Under the pieces are notes generated by a model. That model worked only from the letters and a program-made list of their open reading frames with translations, did not search any database and was not told where the DNA came from. DNA of 64,000 nt from Acorus gramineus (Eukaryota; Streptophyta; Magnoliopsida; Acorales; Acoraceae): assembly GCA_030737835.1 (NCBI GenBank), contig JAUJYN010000014.1, forward strand, positions 1,664,152 to 1,728,151, read 5' to 3'. This document shows positions 58,168-64,000 of the stretch, in pieces. Both the position numbers and the translations under genes were made by a program. The first letter of the stretch is position 1. Each line of letters opens with the position of its first letter.

Positions 58168-61100
58168 TGTTATATATGTGTCACTTTTAGCCTGCTGGTA
58201 ACCGTTAGAGCGTTCTGGCAGTTTTTTGTTTTTTTTCGGTTTTCGATCGGAACCGCTAATTTTTGGACTGTTAGCTATCGTCCTGAGCTAGAGGACTCCG
58301 ATTGGAAATCTAACTGCATATTTGGTGTCCTGGTGCCATTTTAGGCCTCTCACGAAAATTTCGTTGAATTCCGGTAACGTTTCCGAAATTTTGCAGTTCC
58401 GGGGCGTATCTGGGTTTTTAAGTCGCACACTATATAAGGGTGGGATCTAATTTTCGGATTACTATTCATCATCCCTACCAACCCTTCCCCTCTCTCCTCT
58501 TCTCCATTTTTCTCACTTTTGAGCCCCCTAGAGCCCTCAAACCTAAAAACCTAAAACCTAGGAAGTGTAGATCGGGTCCCGATCTACACCCCGGTGGTTT
58601 CAAATCCCCATTCCGGTGAGTTTCGCCCCTCCGTCCGCCCTCCCTTCGTCCCTGTTTTGGCCCATTTCGGAGGTGGGAGTAGATCCGGGCGGTGGAAGCC
58701 TTAAGGGAAAGGTTTCGGCGTGCGGAGAGCGTCCGGACTTCCCTTCCTCCCCTTGGTAAGCCCTATTTCCCCTCTTTTCTTGTTTAGATGGATGCTAGGA
58801 GGTGGGTTTTGGGGTTGGGTGGAGGTCGGCGGCTGTGGGTGGCCGTCGGAGGGCTGTGGAGGTGGTCGGAGGTCGGTGGGTGGTGGTAGAGGTGCTCAGG
58901 TATGGGTGGGGGATGGCCTCGGGCAGCAGGTAGCACCGGCAGCAGCGCAGCAGGCTGGGTGCGCGCGTGCGTGCGCGCGGGCGTGCGCGCGGGCATGCAG
59001 GGCGCGCGTGCTGGTCGTGCTGGGCGTGCGGGTGCTGGGTGCGCGGGTGTGCTGGGGGTGCGGGCGCTGGGCGTGTTGCGCGAGGGTACACCCGGGAAGG
59101 CTGGTCGAGCGGCTGGTGCTGGGGAGCTGGGCGAGCTGTGCGCGAGGAGCTGGGCGAGCTACGCGCGAGGAGCTAGGCGAGCTGTGCGCGAGGAGCTGGG
59201 TAGGACTAGCCGGGTAGGCTGGGAGCAGGCGCACCAGTTTGCCGGGCGCGCGAGCGCGTGCGCTCGGGGGGTGCAGGGGGAGGCATGTGGGTAGGCAGGC
59301 TGTGGGCTGTGCGCGCGGGCAGGCTGGGCGCGCAGGCGAGCAGGGCAGGAGGTGGTCGGGCATCAGGCGAGCAGTGCCGGGCGTGCAGGCGAACGGTGCT
59401 CGGGCCACTCGGCGACGCGTGCAGGCAGGCAACGCGGGCAGCAGCGTGGGCATGCTGGCAGGCGCGCTGGGCGCGTGCTGCCAGGCGCGCTGGGCACTTG
59501 TTGTGCGTGCGTGCGCGTGGGCGCTGGGTGAGGGTCCCGGGTGCTGGGCGCTGAGCGTCGGGTGCTGGGCCGCGGATACCGGGCGCTAGGCTGAGGCGCA
59601 GGCGTACGCGCGTGGTGCGCGTGGGTAGAGGCTGGTAGGTGCGCGCGGAGTGCGCACGGAGAGGGGGCTGGAGGTGCGCGCGGGGTGCGCGCGGGGCGAG
59701 GCGCTGCGCGCGGGGCGTGCGGGGTGCTCGCGGGCCAGCGCGAGGCGTGCGGGGTGTGCGCGGGCGGCTGCGCTGGGGCGCAGGGGGCGCGCGGTGGACC
59801 CGGGAGGTTCAGCGGTGTGCGGGGTGCGTTGGCTGAGGCGCGGCGGTGCACCCGGGCGGTCGGGTGGCCGTGCGGGTGGTTGCCGGCCGTGCGGGTGGTT
59901 GCCGGAGTGCTCGGGCTAGCGTGCGTGCGGGTCGTATGCACGTTTGCCCGAGTGTTGGGTGTTTAGTTGTGGGTTTTGTATGTTTTTGGTATTTTAGAGT
60001 ATTTATGTATTGTTCTCACCATATTGAATGTCTGTCTTGCAGATCTGGACAGACGGTCGCGCGACGACCCAGATAACCGGTGAGTGGGACAATCCAACCC
60101 AGTAGAGAGGCGTTATACGCATTTGGGCGTATACCGACCTCTCCTGGGGCACCATGGATGTATATTAACCTGCAGTAATATGTAATCCATGCTTGCATGA
60201 TTTAAATGTAGAATGCATGTTACCCTAGACTTTGCATGTTAGGGACTTGCACCCTTAGGATATGTGTATGAGCCATGCACCATGTCCCCTGTTCTCATGC
60301 TAGGAAGCCTTGGCCTATGCATGTGTCCTACTAGTTTATTTATTAAATTAAATGCTAGTAAATGTTTAATTGCATGCTTTAGATAATATTATAGGGAGGG
60401 GCCTTGCGAGGTCAACATTGAGACCCGGGTTAGGGTACTCCGTGTTCCTTGTTTGGTTGTCGGGATGTCCTGTATCGGGACCTCATGCTGCCCTCCCAAG
60501 GTTCTCGTCCCAATAATATTACACTCAAATTGTTAAATAATGGTTTACCCCTTGTATGATTATTAGCATATTAGTGAATATTATAGGGGAGGGGCCTTGC
60601 GAGGACAGCGGTGAGACTCGGGTTAGGGTACTCCGTGTTCCTTGTTTGGTTGTCGGGGTGTCCTATATCGGGAACTCACGCTGCCCTCCCGAGTTTCTTT
60701 CCCCCAATGATATTCCACCCTTGCTAATTATTGTGTATGTTCCCCGCATATTGGTTATGCTCCTTGGAGGAATTCTGAGGAATTCAGGACATTAGAGTTG
60801 TAGAGATGTGTTGTCAGCTGATCCGAGTGGATCATATGCGTATGGATAGGCTGTTCTGTCCCCTTCGTTGGATCCGGTAGAGACTGCCCCAGCGTTAGAA
60901 AGGCCGTCCCTTCCAAGGGTTCCCATCAGTAGGCACCTCCTGATATTTGTGACGGACTGTGCTGAAGTTGTGGGTGAGGGCTCCCATCAGTAGGCGCCTC
61001 CCGATATTTGTGACGGACTGTGCTGAAGTTGTGGGGGTGATAGCCCAGCGGCTACGGAGTGGAGGAGAGACTATCGGTGGACCAAGGGTGACCAACAGCC

Positions 61101-61804
61101 TAGTCAGTCCCAAAATCCTATGTCACCCGTGGAAGGGTGAGGGTGAGGGTGTAGTGGGTTGGCGATGAGCGACCCACTGGATTTGTGATTGGATGATTAT
61201 CAGTCCCAATAGCCTATGTCACCCATTGATGGGTGAGGGTGAGGGTGTGGTGGTTCGGCGATGTACGAGCCACTGGATAATGTTGTTATGCCACTTAGAG
61301 GATGGATAAATAATTGAATTGTGGTAAATATTGTCTGTGATGCATGGGTTGTGCTGTTCACTGAGCGTGTGGCTCACCCCTCGTATATGTTTTTCCCCAG
61401 TGGTCACTCAGCCTGAGCTAGAGCCGGAGCAGCAGTTGGAGCTTTCCGAGGGATTCCTTCAGTAGCGGAGCAGCGCCACGTTCCGCGAGTGCCAGAGGTT
61501 ATCAGCATCCCTTCTTGACTGTATGTATTTGATTTCCGTGCTTGGCACGTGTTTGTATATGTTCAGTTGTATTTGTGTATATTGGCTCTCACAGGACAGA
61601 TGATTGAGTATCGAGTCTGTAGAATGTTTATTTACAGATTCAGTCTTTTGCTTTCGTATTTGGTGTATATATCATGTCAGCCCCTTTGTTGCATGTGTGT
61701 CATTCTAGTTGTTTGAGTATGATATATTATTGACCTCCTGTGTAGATTCTGATATTATATATACACTTGCCGCGTCCCGGGGACGGCCGCCCTGGGGCGT
61801 GACA
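58168..61804 (+). mobile_element. 3' LTR, 3637 bp
   Basis: Partner of 51716-55346 with the same landmarks: TATATAAGGG (58431), palindrome (58565-58589), GC-rich block (58960-59950), micro-exon borders (60043 and 60079), stem-loop (60105-60143; loop ATTTGG instead of ACTTGG), 61-bp duplication and two hairpin modules (61134-61275). It ends GGGGCGTGACA. Confidence 0.94.
60105..60143 (+). promoter_or_regulatory. Two-tier LTR stem-loop, 3' LTR copy
   Basis: Both stems are identical to 53646-53684. Only the loop changes (C to T), which leaves the pairing untouched. Confidence 0.6.
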
Positions 61805-61809
61805 TAAGT

Positions 61810-62581
61810 CAAGCAAGCTTCCTTTAGATAGGCAAGTGTTTTAAGTGAACTCATGTGAGTGTGTGCTGTTGTAAACATAGAAAAGGTCTATCTTTGGTTG
61901 AGATTTCGCCTTTCCGAGCAGACATGGTTCAATTCCGACTCCATAGCAAGAAAAAAAGGGTGGGGGGTCAATGGGGTTGTATCATTGTCCATAGCTGATC
62001 AAGTTCTGAGGTCCAGCGCGAAGGCTTGCACCATTTTCCTTCATTGATGCGGACTGACAAAGGAGTGGTTGTTGGAAAGGAGAATCTCTCTGCCAAGGAC
62101 TTGTTTTAAGCTTTTTCCATTAAGCCATGGATCATTCCAAATGTTGATAGAGTTACCTTTGAAGACAATATACCTGACATGAGGACCTATACATTCTCTA
62201 GATTGAACAATTTATTGCAAACATATTACTGCCATGATTAAATTGGTTAAGGAAACAACTTGAACACCTCCAGTCAGCACCAAACAAATAACTGCATTAA
62301 ACAAAAAAATAAATTTAGTCATCATTAATTACTGAAATGAATGTAAATTACTGCATTTTATCTATAGATATGAAATTATTTTAACACATAACCACAAAAA
62401 TAAATGGAAATCTTTCGTATGTTTATTTATGAGTCTGCAGACTATCACCCTTCTCATTTTTGGCAACCACACAAGTATGTAAATAGGATTAACATTCACT
62501 TCTTCACCTCCTCTCTTTCAAGTTTCAAAAAATATTATGCAATGAGTACATCTCAAATATCAAGTAAATTAGGTCCAATAG
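61810..62581. other. Host flank of the complete element
   Basis: AT-rich and apparently low-copy. A tRNA-like SINE fragment lies at about 61885-61955. No coding exon was recognised. Confidence 0.4.
61885..61955 (+). mobile_element. SINE-like fragment
   Basis: CTTTGGTTGAGAT (A-box-like) is followed by ATGGTTCAATTCCGACTCC (B-box-like) and an A-rich stretch AAGAAAAAAAGGG. It is short and diverged, and no target duplication is visible. Confidence 0.4.
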
Positions 62582-63829
62582 TGTTATGCTTGTGTCATTT
62601 GGAGCCATTTCGGTTAAGCCTTGGTCACTTCTGGGCGTGAGGCTGGGTGCCAGTGCACGCGCGCCCGTGCGTGCGCGTCTGGGGCATGCGTGGGTCTGCC
62701 CAGGGTCTCGGGTAGGTGCTGGGGCACTCGGGCATGCGTGCGTAAGCGCGTGCTCGCATGCGTGCGAGGCCGTATGCATTCACGTCTAAGTCTTTAGTAA
62801 TTCTAGTGATTTCTAAGTGTTAAATTGTGATGTTACTCACCAAATTTGATGCCCTTACCTTGCAGATCTCGTCGTATGGGATGCGTGACGTCCTGGGTAA
62901 TGGTGAGTGGTTCAATCCAATCCACCCCCCCTCTCGGGATGCGCTCGACGCGCGTAGACACGCGTTGCGCATCGATGGGGGCCCCTAGCTATACTACTTG
63001 TGTAGATAAGTAGTATGGCCATGCTTAAGCTATAATATGTAGATATCTTGCATGCTAAGCTTATATACATGTATTGTATTCATGTATGAATGATTGTGTT
63101 GCATGAGCCCCTCTAGTATGGGCTTGTATTTTTGGTAATGTGTATGGATGTATAGAATATGGCATGCCTTAGGTAGTATTGTAATACTACTCCCACCATA
63201 TTAATTGGAATATTCAGTATAATTAAGTCTGGGTTAATAATGGGCACCTGCCTAATATTCCCTTGCGATAAGACTCGAGGGCGTGGTGTAGTTGTTGCGC
63301 CCATGCTAATGGGGCAAAGCTATGACCAGCTTCATGAGATGATGATCTCTCTCGCCCTCTCCCTCTGAACGAACTGAGTAAGTAGATGCGATTTCCTACT
63401 CGACTCAGGTTCGTTTGGAATATTGGCATGCACCTGTTAGTGCGCGAGATCGCGCTTGACCCTTTCTTTTAAGTTGGTGATATCCAACACATGTTTAAGT
63501 TAGGCCTTGTGTGCTTATGTGATTAATGACCATGTATGCATGTTGTATGATTTATTATGATGTAAATCCATGTTAGGGAGTGTCCCTATAATTATTAGAT
63601 GATTGTGCATATGGTTCATGGACATAGCTAGATAAAACTCTCCTGGATATATTTATATGCGCATGTTAAAAACTGATAGGCCTATCTGAAATAGGCGTGG
63701 GTATGACCCGCTGTCGGGTTGTACCTTATTAGTTAGAGCGCTAGCGATGTAATCGCCCCGTGCATCCGAGCGATGCACTCGTTTGGAATTCAGGAGAATT
63801 CATTATCTTATCGGATTGTTAAACCGGTA
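62582..63829 (+). mobile_element. Subfamily II LTR, internally deleted and 3'-truncated
   Basis: Starts TGTTATGCTTGTGTCATTTG and soon jumps to the GC-rich zone (62640-62790). It carries the TTGCAG acceptor / GTGAGTGG donor pair (62865 and 62903), a stem-loop GATGCGC / GCGCATC (62938-62973) and the GCCTAT / ATAGGC hairpin (63680-63696). It breaks off near 63829 at the junction with the minus-strand element. Confidence 0.78.
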
Positions 63830-64000
63830 GGGCCGAGGGGGACACGTCCACGCGTTCCTCTGCGAAGAGGCATATCAGCAACCTAAGAAAACAGACACTA
63901 GGATCAGAATACTCATATAGAAATCCTAGGACTCGTCTCTAAGAAAACAATTGGCTCTGACAGGACCAGACTCTGATACCAACTTTTTGTCACGCCCCAG
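63830..64000 (-). mobile_element. Start of a minus-strand Tekay-type element
   Basis: Read on the minus strand: an LTR 3' end CTGGGGCGTGACA (64000-63988), then the primer site TGGTATCAGAGTCT (63981-63968), a leader like that at 55367-55466, and a gag start MPLRRGTRGRVPLG (ATG at 63873). Gag is cut after about 14 codons at the junction with the LTR of 62582. The LTR continues beyond the window. Confidence 0.85.

Larger units (their letters stand above)
51711..61809 (+). mobile_element. Complete non-autonomous Ty3/gypsy (Tekay-type) element
   Basis: The exact 5-bp duplication TAAGT (51711-51715 and 61805-61809) brackets a 5' LTR (51716-55346), a primer site, gag, a short scrambled pol remnant, a polypurine tract and a 3' LTR (58168-61804). 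The two LTRs are about 3.6 kb each and differ only by scattered changes and small indels, so insertion is recent compared with the rest of the nest. The internal region is only 2.8 kb. RT and integrase are gone, so movement must have used enzymes from another element. Confidence 0.95.

Noticed and set aside
1..64000. Bacterial-type features (CRISPR, operons, rRNA, prophage)
   Set aside because: No regular spacer-repeat array, no ribosome-binding-site-led gene clusters, and spliced plant genes throughout.

Overview
The window is nuclear DNA of a flowering plant with a repeat-rich genome. The evidence is a spliced SCAR/WAVE-type gene with GT-AG introns up to about 2 kb, tRNA-derived SINEs with poly(A) tails, MITEs, and a deep nest of plant Ty3/gypsy and Ty1/copia retrotransposons. 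I cannot name the species. No bacterial operon, CRISPR array, tRNA or rRNA gene was recognised.

Layout. Positions 1-13830 are AT-rich, low-copy sequence. They hold a decayed copia remnant (1-1000), several MITE- and SINE-like elements, and the first four coding exons of a SCAR gene on the minus strand (ATG at 9862, exon 4 ending near 6364). The rest of SCAR is not seen and must lie left of the window or be lost. A pseudo-exon resembling a double-stranded-RNA-binding domain lies at 13325-13453, next to a SINE.

Positions 13831-47756 are a nest of long (mostly about 3.6 kb) Ty3/gypsy LTRs inserted into each other in both orientations. They interrupt a decayed Tat-lineage element (gag at 25885-26463, protease and RT at 38094-40118), which is fused to a decayed Tekay-type chromovirus pol (40119-43683). 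Five-base target duplications let several insertions be delimited exactly: 19164-22801 (TCTTG), 29308-36290 (TGCTT) and 51716-61804 (TAAGT). Imperfect duplications flank 15339-17130, 23316-25884 and 32310-35658.

Positions 47936-50450 hold a broken plant-mobile-domain (PMD) gene with a coiled-coil tail. Positions 51716-61804 are a structurally complete element (TSD, two nearly identical 3.6-kb LTRs, tRNA-Met-type primer site, gag, polypurine tract). Most of its pol is gone, and a segment of LTR-like sequence sits inside it. It looks like a non-autonomous chimera mobilised in trans. The right edge holds another solo LTR piece (62582-63829) joined head-to-head to the start of a minus-strand Tekay-type element (63830-64000).

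The most interesting signal is inside the LTRs. Diverged LTR copies, whose primary sequence has drifted, keep the same inverted repeats with compensating base changes in both arms. These are a two-tier stem-loop right after a GTGAGTGG...ATCCAACCC block, a GGGTGA-repeat plus hairpin module present one to three times per LTR, and paired tetraloop hairpins built on GAATTC and GATCC. A conserved splice-acceptor/micro-exon/donor arrangement lies just upstream of the first stem-loop. Together these suggest a long, spliced, structured leader RNA conserved across two LTR subfamilies. All copies were compared by eye, and no alignment or folding program was run.
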